Source of the DNA: Macrostomum hystrix
Taxonomy: Eukaryota > Platyhelminthes > Macrostomidae
Direction: 5' to 3'
DNA: 64,000 bases
NCBI GenBank assembly: GCA_950097015.1
Contig: CATNEN010000008.1
Location: forward strand, 124,001-188,000
The stretch's first letter is position 1, and every line of letters begins with the position of its first letter. The position numbers were made by a program, and so were the translations under genes. The notes beneath the pieces are model-generated. The model was given only the letters and a program-made list of their open reading frames with translations, ran no database searches and was not told the DNA's origin. This document shows positions 1 through 12,000 of this stretch, piece by piece.

Positions 1-535
1 AGCTGGTGTTTGTGTCAGGTAGCGTCAGTGTAAGCTGGTGTCTGTGTCAGTGTCAGCTGGTGTGTGTGTCAGCTGGTGTTTGTGTCAGCTGGTGTCTGTG
101 TCAGTGTCAGCTGGTGTTTGTGTCAGCTGGTGCTTGTCAGTGTCAGCTGGTGTCTGTGTCAGTGTCAGCTGGTGTCTGTGTCAGTGTAAGCTGGTGTCTG
201 TGTCAGTGTCAGCTGGTGCTTGTCAGTGTAAGCTGGTGTCTGTGTCAGTGTCAGCTGGTGTCTGTGTCAGTGTAAGCTGGTGTCTGTGTCAGTGTCAGCT
301 GGTGCTTGTCAGTGTAAGCTGGTGTTTGTGTCAGTGTCAGCTGGTGTTTGTGTCAGCTGGTGCTTGTCAGTGTAAGCTGGTGTCTGTGTCAGTGTCAGCT
401 GGTGTTTGTGTCAGGTAGCGCCAGTGTCAGCTGGTGTCTGTGTCAGTGTCAGCTGGTGTTTGTGTCAGGTAGCGCCAGTGTCAGCTGGTGTCTGTGTCAG
501 TGTCAGCTGGTGTTTGTGTCAGCTGCTGTCAGTCA
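1..535. repeat. 22-bp minisatellite (variant units 16-22 bp)
   Basis: Tandem units starting AGCTGGTG, built from TGTGTCAGTGTC blocks, run from the window edge to about 535. Full units are about 22 bp, with shorter forms mixed in. The array lies just inside the intron that follows the exon at 558-915 on the minus strand. Open frames across it are by-products of stop-free units. Confidence 0.95.
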
Positions 536-557
536 GATCCAGCAAGGTCAAACTCAC

Positions 558-915
558 GCAGATTCTGCCTTGAATAATTCAAGGTCTCCCGATGCGTCTC
601 CAGTGCCAGCACCCGGTCCACAATAAACGGCAGGGTGGCGCCGAAGAACTGTCGCCTCTCGTCCGGCCGCAGGCAGCTTTCTAAGAAACGACCCAAGCCG
701 GCAAAGCAGGACCTGCTGCGGCCAGCACCGGCGGTGGTGCCGCCAACACAGCTGGCGTGCAGCTGATCTAAGGCCCGCATCAGAGTGGAAGTTTTTCCGT
801 CATTCTGACGCAACAAAAGCAACAATTTGCGCAACTCCGGCCAGTTAGGAAGATCGACGGGCAATCTGACCGCAGATATGTGCAACGAATGAGGCGGCTG
901 CTGCTGCTGCTGCAT
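558..915 (-). CDS. First coding exon of a possible poly(ADP-ribose) glycohydrolase (partial)
   Basis: The exon begins with ATG at 915, coding for a run of five glutamines, and ends at a clean donor (GTGAGT read on the minus strand from 557). That gives about 119 residues; the rest of the gene lies beyond the window start. The part FLESCLRPDERRQFFGATLP followed by FIVD and LAL resembles the helical segment before the catalytic core of PARG, where an acidic helix is followed by FF..xLPxIVDLAL. This match is from memory and is weak over the first 60 residues. A start at 930 would need TTG, so ATG 915 is preferred. The long stretch VGGTTAGAGRSRS between the helices looks like a lineage-specific loop. 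The exon could also belong to an unrelated helical protein. Confidence 0.4.
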
Positions 916-930
916 GGTCGGGTCTCTCAA

Positions 931-1613
931 ACAAGAAACTAACCGATACAGTAGCTACAGAATAGTACAAAGTGTACTTAACGATTTTGAATCGTTCAGG
1001 CTGTTGCTCTAGCTTCGGAAGACTGGAATGAGATTTTTTACGGTAGCACTCATCGTAATAACCCCGTAAAAACGGAACATGGTACAAAAAGGCTAAAGTG
1101 TGACAGTGTTCCGTTTGATAAATTCTGTATAACTTTATAAACTTCAAAATGACGTTTCAAATTATCGCCTATGGTCTAACCTCTTGTTTATTTTACCAAT
1201 CTAGAGTGCCAAGAAAAATGAAATAAGAAAAAAACTGAAAAACAACTAGCGCGGTACAATATCACTCGCATCATAACGCTCTCCAGATTTCTCGTGTATT
1301 TCGTGAAGGGTCAATTAAGTTAATCTAAGCAAAATTAGAATTTAAGAAACTAGGCATTTGCTGTTTGTGTCTGGGGGAGGCCGACGCATGGGTCCAAATA
1401 TCTCTAACCAAATTACTATGAGTAGGATCTAAAGAATGTGCGAAAATCCCTTTGTTAACTATATACCCATTAAAGTACACATGCACTTTAAAAAGTGCGA
1501 GTTATCTACTTTAAAGTACACGTGTACTAAAAAAGTACTAGCGAAAGGACATTGGTAGGCTAAAGTGACAGAATATGAAAAGTACATCCGTTGCTACAAT
1601 AAATGTAATTTTT
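931..1613. other. Intergenic, no feature seen
   Basis: AT-rich spacer between the 5' end of the possible PARG gene and the 3' end of MIC13, both on the minus strand. Short open frames here have no recognisable content. Near 1477-1540 there is a local imperfect repetition of AAAGTACAC(A/G)TG motifs. Confidence 0.5.
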
Positions 1614-1617
1614 TTAT
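1612..1617 (-). terminator. Poly(A) signal AATAAA overlapping the MIC13 stop codon
   Basis: Read on the minus strand, the last codons are GAA TAA followed by AAA, so the hexamer AATAAA contains the stop. No other AATAAA is seen just downstream on that strand. Confidence 0.6.
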
Positions 1618-1931
1618 TCGGACCCAGACAGCAGGCCGCGACAGGCGGATGTTAAACTGCTGGGCGCTCGCGCGAGCCAGGCGCAAGCGGCGGCGACTCC
1701 GCTATTCCATTGGCCGGCCGCGTTGTCAACTAGTTGGCCCCCGCTAGGCGCCGAGTCGACCATTGCCGCTGCCTCCGGCAGGATTTCGCGTCGCAGCCTG
1801 GTTGCAGCCGGATTCGGCAGGCCGGCCTGGAGGCTCCAGACGCCGGCTGAGTGCGTGGCCCATAGGGCGCCGCCGACTAGGCTCAGCTTGCTAGCGCGAA
1901 TCAGCCACGGGATTAGAACAGCCTGCAACAT
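1614..1931 (-). CDS. MIC13: MICOS complex subunit MIC13 (QIL1)
   Basis: An intact 105-residue single-exon frame. MIC13 is a small inner-membrane protein that bridges the MIC60 and MIC10 subcomplexes at mitochondrial crista junctions. An N-terminal hydrophobic segment (about residues 6-30, with WLIRASKLSLVGGALWAT) aligns with the family's single membrane helix and its GGA motif. The C-terminal WNSGVAAACAWLARAPS matches the conserved family pattern of W-N-x-G followed by an SxAPS helix. The length is close to the roughly 118 residues of vertebrate QIL1. The stop codon TAA (1616-1614) lies inside a perfect AATAAA (1617-1612), so the 3' UTR is likely to be only tens of bases. Identification rests on the C-terminal motif and the overall layout. 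Confidence 0.75.
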   Translation of the reverse strand: MLQAVLIPWLIRASKLSLVGGALWATHSAGVWSLQAGLPNPAATRLRREILPEAAAMVDSAPSGGQLVDNAAGQWNSGVAAACAWLARAPSSLTSACRGLLSGSE

Positions 1932-1954
1932 GATTGGTCAAAAACTAACATGAA

Positions 1955-2625
1955 AGAAACGAAAACTACCGAGAATCTACTATGAATGGAGTGGAAACTA
2001 CCGAGAATCTACTATGAATGGAGTGGAAACTACCGAGAATCTACTATGAATGGAGTGGAAACTACCGACGATCTACTATGAATGGAGTGGAAACTACCGA
2101 CGATCTACTATGAATGGAGTGGAAACTACCGAGAATCTACTATGAATGGAGTGGAAACTACCGAGAATCTACTATGAATGGAGTGGAAACTACCGACGAT
2201 CTACTATGAATGGAGTGGAAACTACCGAGAATCTACTATGAATGGAGTGGAAACTACCGACGATCTACTATGAATGGAGTGGAAACTACCGACGATCTAC
2301 TATGAATGGAGTGGAAACTACCGAGAATCTACTATGAATGGAGTGGAAACTACCGAGAATCTACTATGAATGGAGTGGAAACTACCGAGAATCTACTATG
2401 AATGGAGTGGAAACTACCGAGAATCTACTATGAATGGAGTGGAAACTACCGCCAATCTATTTTGAAGGGAGTGGAAACTACCGAGAATCTACTATGAATG
2501 GAGTGGAAACTACCGAGAATCTACTATGAAGGGAGCGAAAACTACCGACAATCTACTATGAATGGAGTGGAAACTACCGACAATCTACTATAAAGGGAGT
2601 GGAAACTACCGAGAATCTACCATGT
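1955..2625. repeat. 32-bp minisatellite, about 20 copies
   Basis: Units contain GAATCTACTATGAATGGAGT and GGAAACTACC; the main variant swaps GAGAATC for GACGATC. The last three or four units are more diverged. The array lies directly 5' of MIC13 (minus strand) and abuts the next 32-bp array. Confidence 0.95.
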
Positions 2626-2671
2626 ACTATTATATGTACTACTAGTATAATGTACTACTCTCGAAGGACTA

Positions 2672-4412
2672 CTCTAGGAAGAATGATGGGCATTGTGACT
2701 CTTGAAGGACAAGAATGATGAGCAATGTGACTCTTGAAGGACAAGAATGATGAGCAATGTGACTCTTGAAGGACAAGAATGATGAGCAATGTGACTCTTG
2801 AAGGACAAGAATGATGAGCAATGTGACTCTTGAAGGACAAGAATGATGAGCAATGTGACTCTTGAAGGACAAGAATGATGAGCAATGTGACTCTTGAAGG
2901 ACAAGAATGATGAGCATTGTGACTCTTGAAGGACAAGAATGATGAGCATTGTGACTCTTGAAGGACAAGAATGATGGGCATTGTGACTCTTGAAGGACAA
3001 GAATGATGAGCATTGTGACTCTTGAAGGACAAGAATGATGAGCATTGTGACTCTTGAAGGACAAGAATGATGAGCATTGTGACTCTTGAAGGACAAGAAT
3101 GATGGGCATTGTGACTCTTGAAGGACAAGAATGATGGGCATTGTGACTCTTGAAGGACAAGAATGATGAGCAATGTGACTCTTGAAGGACAAGAATGATG
3201 AGCAATGTGACTCTTGAAGGACAAGAATGATGAGCATTGTGACTCTTGAAGGACAAGAATGATGAGCAATGTGACTCTTGAAGGACAAGAATGATGAGCA
3301 ATGTGACTCTTGAAGGACAAGAATGATGAGCATTGTGACTCTTGAAGGACAAGAATGATGAGCAATGTGACTCTTGAAGGACAAGAATGATGGGCATTGT
3401 GACTCTTGAAGGACAAGAATGATGGGCATTGTGACTCTTGAAGGACAAGAATGATGGGCATTGTGACTCTTGAAGGACAAGAATGATGAGCATTGTGACT
3501 CTTAAAGGACAAGAATGATGAGCAATGTGACTCTTGAAGGACAAGAATGATGGGCATTGTGACTCTTGAAGGACAAGAATGATGGGCATTGTGACTCTTG
3601 AAGGACAAGAATGATGAGCAATGTGACTCTTGAAGGACAAGAATGATGAGCAATGTGACTCTTGAAGGACAAGAATGATGAGCATTGTGACTCTTGAAGG
3701 ACAAGAATGATGAGCAATGTGACTCTTGAAGGACAAGAATGATGAGCATTGTGACTCTTGAAGGACAAGAATGATGAGCAATGTGACTCTTGAAGGACAA
3801 GAATGATGGGCATTGTGACTCTTGAAGGACAAGAATGATGAGCATTGTGACTCTTGAAGGACAAGAATGATGAGCAATGTGACTCTTGAAGGACAAGAAT
3901 GATGAGCAATGTGACTCTTGAAGGACAAGAATGATGAGCATTGTGACTCTTGAAGGACAAGAATGATGAGCAATGTGACTCTTGAAGGACAAGAATGATG
4001 AGCAATGTGACTCTTGAAGGACAAGAATGATGAGCAATGTGACTCTTGAAGGACAAGAATGATGAGCAATGTGACTCTTGAAGGACAAGAATGATGGGCA
4101 TTGTGACTCTTGAAGGACAAGAATGATGGGCATTGTGACTCTTGAAGGACAAGAATGATGAGCAATGTGACTCTTGAAGGACAAGAATGATGGGCATTGT
4201 GACTCTTGAAGGACAAGAATGATGGGCATTGTGACTCTTGAATGACAAGAATGATGAGCAATGTGACTCTTGAAGGACAAGAATGATGAGCAATGTGACT
4301 CTTGAAGGACAAGAATGATGAGCAATGTGACTCTTGAAGGACAAGAATGATGAGCAATGTGACTCTTGAAGGACAAGAATGATGAGCATTGTGACTCTTG
4401 AAGGACAAGAAT
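2672..4412. repeat. 32-bp minisatellite, about 54 copies
   Basis: Units contain GAATGATGAGCAATGTGACT then CTTGAAGGACAA. The variable sites are GAGC/GGGC and CAAT/CATT. The period is not a multiple of three, yet all three minus-strand frames lack stops, which creates overlapping open frames of up to 579 codons that are not genes. Confidence 0.97.
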
Positions 4413-4917
4413 GAAATGAGTTCCGGAGGTTTAAGGAAACAGTAGTCTTAAGTTGTTAGATAGGCAAGCAAATAAAAAAGTGAATGACGCAAAAAGAATG
4501 TTTTTAAAAGCCTTGTACTTGCTAACATGTATTTATACAACTATTCTGTAAATTTCGCTGTCATTCACCGCAACAGTTCAGGATAATACTTACAAATTAA
4601 AATAAGTTTAAAAACACATTTATTAGCTATTGGCAACCATAACATGATTTTTGTAGAATTTTTCAGGACAAAAATGTTTCTTTTTTAAAACGATCCGTGG
4701 CACGCCTAATATTGACTGAGCAGAGGATACGAGTAACTTGGCCAATTATGGAAGAAACAAATAAAAATTCATTAGTTACCTTAATGTGAGAACTCGCTAC
4801 TCGTCTTATTTTAACTCAACTAACTTCAAAATTAGACATAAAAGTTGAAAGAATGCTGTGCGATAGTGAAGGAAAATGTTGATATAGAAACCGCCTGTGT
4901 CAGCAAACTAGCATCCC
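4413..4917. other. AT-rich spacer, no feature seen
   Basis: Unique AT-rich sequence between two minisatellites. I see no coding potential, RNA gene or terminal repeats. Confidence 0.5.
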
Positions 4918-5815
4918 TTGCACATTGGGATCTGGGATTGATAGAGCTCTGCGTACATTAGGATCTGGGATTGATAGAGCTCTGCGTACATTAGGATCTG
5001 GGATTGATAGAGCTCTGCGTACATTAGGATCTGGGATTGATAGAAGTCCGTGTACATTGGGATATGGGATTGATAGAGCTCTGCGTACATTAGGATCTGG
5101 GATTGATAGAAGTCCGTGTACATTGGGATCTGGGATTGATAGAAGTCCGTGTACATTGGGATATGGGATTGATAGAAGTCTGTGTACATTGGGATCTGGG
5201 ATTGATAGAAGTCTGTGTACATTGGGATCTGGGATTGATAGAAGTCCGTGTACATTGGGATATGGGATTGATAGAGCTCTGCGTACATTAGGATCTGGGA
5301 TTGATAGAAGTCCGTGTACATTGGGATATGGGATTGATAGAGCTCTGCGTACATTAGGATCTGGGATTGATAGAAGTCCGTGTACATTGGGATATGGGAT
5401 TGATAGAAGTCTGTGTACATTGGGATCTGGGATTGATAGAAGTCCGTGTACATTGGGATATGGGATTGATAGAGCTCTGCGTACATTAGGATCTGGGATT
5501 GATAGAGGTCTGCGTACATTAGGATATGGGATTGATAGAAGTCTGCGTACATTGGGATATGGGATTGATAGAAGTCTGCGTACATTAGGATCTGGGATTA
5601 TAGAGCTCTGCGTACATTAGGATCTGGGATTGATAGAGCTCTGCGTACATTAGGATCTGGGATTGATAGAGGTCTGTGTACATTGGGATATGGGATTGAT
5701 AGAGCTCTGCGTACATGAGGATATGGAATTGATAGAAGTCTGCGTACTTAGTGATATGGGATTGATAGAAGTCTGCGTACTTAGTGATATGGGATTGATA
5801 GAAGTCTGTGTAAAT
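4918..5815. repeat. 33-bp minisatellite, about 27 copies
   Basis: Units contain GGGATTGATAGAAGTCTGTG then TACATTGGGATAT. Variants alternate GAAGTCCGTG with GAGCTCTGCG. Because 33 is a multiple of three, both strands are open for about 230 codons; this is a repeat effect. The unit is clearly related to those at 9617-9800 and 10540-15600. Confidence 0.96.
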
Positions 5816-6325
5816 TAGATATGCAATCGGTAAGTTAATTAAAAAACCTTTGAAAAAATTTAAATCAAACGAATATTTACAAAAAATATGTTATTTATAC
5901 ACCAGATAGCGATATGCACTTTTCTCTAAGGGAAGTTAGTAACAATGAGTTAACTGTCGGTAATTTAACTGGGTCACGTCAGTTAAAAATAATTCTAAAC
6001 TGATATAGAAAACACAGTAAACAAATAACCTTAGTAATTTAGTCTCGAAGTAATTTAGTGACAATTAAAAAAAGCAAAACAAACAGAATACCAAAAATTA
6101 ATATTTGATTCATATTAACAATTTTTCTGGGAAGAAACTCAGAAAAGCAAACACAATTCAAAATTATCTTTAAACATTGAAAAATTTCAAAATCGCTGTG
6201 TAAATGTTAAGTACACAATGATTTGTTAACGGAATTGTTGCTAACAAAAATTAAGCATTAACAATATAAGCCCTGCTTGCCGTTTGATTATGAGATAGCT
6301 GCATTGTCCCTTCATCTGGGGCATT
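5816..6325. other. AT-rich spacer, no feature seen
   Basis: Unique AT-rich sequence between arrays without coding potential that I can recognise. Confidence 0.5.
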
Positions 6326-8965
6326 CATTCAGAAATCTTTCAGTGCAATCGATAATCCGTTCCTCCAAGTCATTAAGTGCAATCGCTAACCCGTTCCTCC
6401 AAGTCTTTAAGTGCAATCGATAATCCGTTCCTCCAAGTCTTTAAGTGCAATCGCTAATCCGTTCCTCCAAGCCTTTAAGTACAATCGCTAATCCGTTCCT
6501 CCAAGCCTTTAAGTGCAATCGCTAATCTGTTCCTCCAAGCCTTTAAGTGCAATCGCTAATCCGTTCCTCCAAGCCTTTAAGTGCAATCGCTAATCCGTTA
6601 CTCAAAGTCTTTCAGGGAAATCGATAATATATATTTTATATTTACAAGTCTTACAGTGCAATCGATAATCCGTTCCTCCAAGTCTTTAAGTGCAATCGAT
6701 AATCCGTTCCTCCAAGCCTTTAAGTACAATCGATAATCCGTTCCTCCAAGCCTTTAAGTGCAATCGCTAATCCGTTCCTCAAAGTCTTTCAGTGCAATCG
6801 ATAATCCGTTCCTCCAAGTCTTACAGTGCAATCGATAATCCGTTCCTCCAAGTCTTACAGTGCAATCGCTAATCCGTTCCTCCAAGTCTTTAAGTGCAAT
6901 CGATAATCCGTTCCTCCAAGTCTTTAAGTGCAATCGCTAATCCGTTCCTCCAAGCCTTTAAGTACAATCGATAATCCGTTCCTCCAAGCCTTTAAGTGCA
7001 ATCGCTAATCTGTTCCTCCAAGCCTTTAAGTGCAATCGCTAATCCGTTCCTCCAAGCCTTTAAGTGCAATCGCTAATCTGTTCCTCCAAGCCTTTAAGTG
7101 CAATCGCTAATCCGTTCCTCCAAGCCTTTAAGTGCAATCGCTAATCCGTTACTCAAAGTCTTTCAGGGAAATCGATAATATATATTTTATATTTACAAGT
7201 CTTACAGTGCAATCGATAATCCGTTCCTCCAAGTCTTTAAGTGCAATCGATAATCCGTTCCTCCAAGCCTTTAAGTACAATCGATAATCCGTTCCTCCAA
7301 GCCTTTAAGTGCAATCGCTAATCCGTTCCTCCAAGTCTTTCAGTGCAATCGATAATCCGTTCCTCCAAGTCTTCAAGTGCAATCGCTAATCCGTTCCTCC
7401 AAGTCTTACAGTGCAATCGCTAATCCGTTCCTCCAAGTCTTACAGTGCAATCGATAATCCGTTCCTCCAAGTCTTTAACTGCAATCGCTAATCCGTTCCT
7501 CCAAGTCTTTAAGTGCAATCGATAATCCGTTCCTCCAAGTCTTTAAGTGCAATCGCTAATCCGTTCCTCCAAGCCTTTAAGTGCAATCGCCAATCCGTTA
7601 CTCAAAGTCTTTCAGGGAAATCGATAATATATATTTTATATTTACAAGTCTTACAGTGCAATCGATAATCCGTTCCTCCAAGTCTTACAGTGCAATCGAT
7701 AATCCGTTCCTCCAAGTCTTTAAGTGCAATCGCTAATCCGTTCCTCCAAGTCTTTAAGTGCAATCGCTAATCGTTCCTCCAAGTCTTTAAGTGCAATCGA
7801 TAATCCGTTCCTCCAAGCCTTTAAGTACAATCGATAATCCGTTCCTCCAAGCCTTTAAGTGCAATCGCTAATCCGTTCCTCCAAGTCTTACAGTGCAATC
7901 GCTAATCGTTCCTCCAAGTCTTTAAGTGCAATCGATAATCTGCTCCTCCAAGTCTTACAGTGCAATCGCTAATCCGTTCCTCCAAGCCTTTAAGTACAAT
8001 CGCTAATCCGTTCCTCCAAGTCTTTAAGTGCAATCGCTAATCCGTTCCTCCAAGCCTTTAAGTACAATCGATAATCCGTTCCTCCAAGCCTTTAAGTGCA
8101 ATCGATAATCTGTTCCTCCAAGCCTTTAAGTGCAATCGCTAATCCGTTCCTCCAAGCCTTTAAGTGCAATCGCTAATCCGTTACTCAAAGTCTTTCAGGG
8201 AAATCGATAATATATATTTTATATTTACAAGTCTTACAGTGCAATCGATAATCCGTTCCTCCAAGTCTTTAAGTGCAATCGATAATCCGTTCCTCCAAGC
8301 CTTTAAGTACAATCGATAATCCGTTCCTCCAAGCCTTTAAGTGCAATCGCTAATCCGTTTCTCCAAGTCTTTCAGTGCAATCGATAATCCGTTCCTCCAA
8401 GTCTTACAGTGCAATCGATAATCCGTTCCTCCAAGTCTTTAAGTGCAATCGATAATCTGCTCCTCCAAGTCTTTAAGTGCAATCGCTAATCCGTTCCTCC
8501 AAGCCTTTAAGTGCAATCGATAATCTGCTCCTCCAAGCCTTTAAGTGCAATCGCTAATCTGTTCCTCCAAGCCTTTAAGTGCAATCGATAATCTGCTCCT
8601 CCAAGCCTTTAAGTGCAATCGATAATCTGCTCCTCCAAGCCTTTAAGTGCAATCGCTAATCTGTTCCTCCAAGTCTTTAAGGCAATCGCTAATCTGTTCC
8701 TCCAAGCCTTTAAGTGCAATCGATAATCCGTTCCTCCAAGCCTTTAAGTGCAATCGATAATCTGCTCCTCCAAGCCTTTAAGTGCAATCGCTAATCCGTT
8801 CCTCCAAGCCTTAAAGTGCAATCGCTAATCCGTTACTCAAAGTCTTTCAGGGAAATCGATAATATATATTTTTCAAGACTATAAGGCCAATTGCTAATCC
8901 CTCCCTCTAATCCTTTCAGGGCAATCGCTAATCCCTTTCTCTCAGTCTTTCAGTGCCGCTTTCAT
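6326..8965. repeat. 34-bp minisatellite, about 75 copies, with five AT-rich punctuation units
   Basis: Units contain AGTGCAATCGCTAATCCGTT and CCTCCAAGTCTTTA. A distinct longer variant with GGGAAATCGATAATATATAT recurs near 6614, 7165, 7614, 8198 and 8849, spaced 449-651 bp apart, which shows block duplication. Units decay towards 8960. The array ends about 50 bp beyond the stop of the RRM/periphilin gene on the minus strand. Confidence 0.96.
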
Positions 8966-9015
8966 TATTGAAAGCATTTCAGGTGCCACATAGGCTTTTC
9001 AAAGCATAATAAATT

Positions 9016-12000
9016 CTATGCATCTGTGGTGTCAGCCTGTTTGACATCGGGCAGGGCCTCAGATACAGTTGAGTCTGTGGTAGATCGAATGCTGCGAATA
9101 TAATCGCGCAGCTCTTGCACACTCTGATTGCCAATATCGCGGAGGGCGGCTTTCAAAGCAGCCTGCAAAGGTCCGTCTAGGCCGGGATCGTGGCGCAGTA
9201 GCATCTTCACAACCGTGGCAAATGTATCACAGTCCTGCCTATACATTGATTCTATGTCGGCTTTACGGCGTCGAACCAACTCGCCGGCGGTTAGCGAGGA
9301 GGCTGCTGGCGGAGTAGCTGGTCGCGGAGGCGTAGAAGCACCGGCCGGATTAATCCTCTGACCTACGGGGGAACGCGAGCGGGATCCACTAGGAGAACGG
9401 GATCCCGACTGGGATCGATGGTTTGCAGTCACAGGCGACGTAGGCGACTTTTGCCTGTGCAGCGGCGCCGACGGTGGAACAGGACGACGCTTTGATCTGG
9501 GAGTGAACAGCATTGCGAAGTGGCTGCTGATGCACTTAAATTGCGACAGATAACCTAGGTGTACCACAGTAAAAGCTTTCATGGCATGAACAGATTCGGC
9601 GGACTCAACAGGGTCTGTGTACACTGGAATGGGGTTTGATAGACGTCTGTGTACACTGGAATGGGGTTTGATAGACGTCTGTGTACACTGGAATGGGGTT
9701 TGATAGACGTCTGTGTACACTGGAATGAGGATTGATAGGAGTCTGTGTACAGTAAAATAGGGTTTGATTATTGATAGAGGTTTGTGTACAGTGGAATGGG
9801 ATTGAACGGGGTACAGTGGGATGTGAGATAGATCACGGGTCGGTATGCATTTGCTTTGGAGGTTCGATTCGGGTTAGGAGAAAGTGGGATCAAAGGGTGG
9901 CATTGGAGATAGATCACAACGTTCTCTTGTACATGCAATGAGAATGGGAATTGAGGTCCTGCAGACATGGAGAATAATTGGTCAGAGCAATTGTCAGAGC
10001 AAAAGACCCAGCTCACCTGGACTCGCTTCCCCTGCCGCTCTGAACAGAGCGAGAACGCGACGAACGACTCGACGACTTCAGCGATGCCGCCACCGACGCA
10101 GGCCGGTCGTCGTCGTTTCGATCGTAATTATCGTAGGAGTCCCGGCGCTGCTGCTGCTGCTGCCAGCCGCTCCCAACGTCGCCTCCGCCCAGTCTTTTAG
10201 CCATAGACGACGAAAACTGTCCACTGCCGGACGACGAAGGATAAGCCGAGGCGGGCAGGGCGCCGCGCTCTTCTAAGCGACGACGCAGCTCCGGGTCGTT
10301 GCGAACGCGTTCCTTAGCAGCTTGCAGATCTTTAAACCAGACAATGTTGAGCCGGCAGCCCAGCACCGGCTTGCGACCATCATTGTAGCGACGGAGTAGC
10401 TGACATAACATTTAAGATGGTGCAAATGCGCGTTGAATTCGAGTATGTCGGCTGGCAAACACTAGGCAAAAAACATCCGGCGACATGATCCATCCACATC
10501 ACTGTTTAAAATCATTCCTATCAAAAATAGTAGCCTCCTATTTAAAAGCACACGGACTCCGATCATCCCTATATCCAGAAGTACACAGACCCCAATCAAT
10601 CAGTATCAAATAGTACACAGACCCCAATCAATCAGTATCAAATAGTACACAGACCCCAATCAATCAGTATCAAATAGTACACAGACCCCAATCAATCAGT
10701 ATCAAACAGTACACAGACCCCAATCAATCAGTATCAAATAGTACACAGACCCCAATCAATCAGTATCAAACAGTACACAGACCCCAATCAATGATCAGTA
10801 TCAAATAGTACACAGACCCCTATCAATCAGTATCAAATAGTACACAGACCCCTATCAATCAGTATCAAATAGTACACAGACCCCTATCAATCAGTATCAA
10901 ATAGTACACAGACCCTATCAATCAGTATCAAATAGTACACAGACCCCAATCAATCAGTATCAAACAGTACACAGACCCCTATCAATCAGTATCAAATAGT
11001 ACACAGACCCCTATCAATCAGTATCAAATAGTACACAGACCCTATCAATCAGTATCAAATAGTACACAGACCCCAATCAATCAGTATCAAACAGTACACA
11101 GACCCCTATCAATCAGTATCAAATAGTACACAGACCCCTATCAATCAGTATCAAACAGTACACAGACCCCTATCAATCAGTATCAAATAGTACACAGACC
11201 CCTATCAATCAGATCAAACAGTACACAGACCCCTATCAATCAGTATCAAACAGTACACAGACCCCAATCAATCAGTATCAAACAGTACACAGACCCCTAA
11301 CAATCAGATCAAACAGTACACAGACCCCAATCAATCAGTATCAAATAGTACACAGACCCCTATCAATAAGTATCAAATAGTACACAGACCCCTATCAATC
11401 AGTATCAAACAGTACACAGACCCTATCAATCAGTATCAAATAGTACACAGACCCCAATCAATCAGTATCAAACAGTACACAGACCCCTATCAATCAGTAT
11501 CAAACAGTACACAGACCCCTATCAATCAGATCAAACAGTACACAGACCCCTATCAATCAGTACAAAATAGTACACAGACCCCAATCAATCAGTATCAAAT
11601 AGTACACAGACCCCAATCAATCAGTATCAAATAGTACACAGACCCCAATCAATCAGTATCAAACAGTACACAGACCCTTATCAATCAGTACAAAATAGTA
11701 CACAGACCCCTATCAATCAGTACAAAATAGTACACAGACCCCTATCAATCAGTATCAAATAGTACACAGACCCCTATCAATCAGTATCAAACAGTACACA
11801 GACCCCTATCAATCAGTATCAAATAGTACACAGACCCCAATCAATCAGTATCAAACAGTACACAGACCCCTATCAATCAGTATCAAACAGTACACAGACC
11901 CCTATCAATCAGATCAAACAGTACACAGACCCCTATCAATCAGTACAAAATAGTACACAGACCCCAATCAATCAGTATCAAATAGTACACAGACCCCAAT

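Noticed and set aside
529..930. Start of the possible PARG exon at 930 and extension to 529
   Set aside because: Position 930 is TTG, and the extension beyond 558 passes a perfect donor into the minisatellite.
2655..4408. Overlapping minus-strand open frames up to 579 codons (LLIILVLQESHCSS repeats)
   Set aside because: They arise because a 32-bp unit has no stop in any of the three minus frames. No start context, splice sites or non-repeat sequence supports coding.
4918..5620. Open frames on both strands of the 33-bp array (GIDRALRTLGS and MYADFYQSHIP repeats)
   Set aside because: The period is divisible by three, so openness on both strands is expected; no flanking coding sequence.
6326..8965. 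CRISPR-like regular repeats
   Set aside because: Units are contiguous with no unique spacers, and the context is an animal genome with introns. The same holds for all other arrays in the window.
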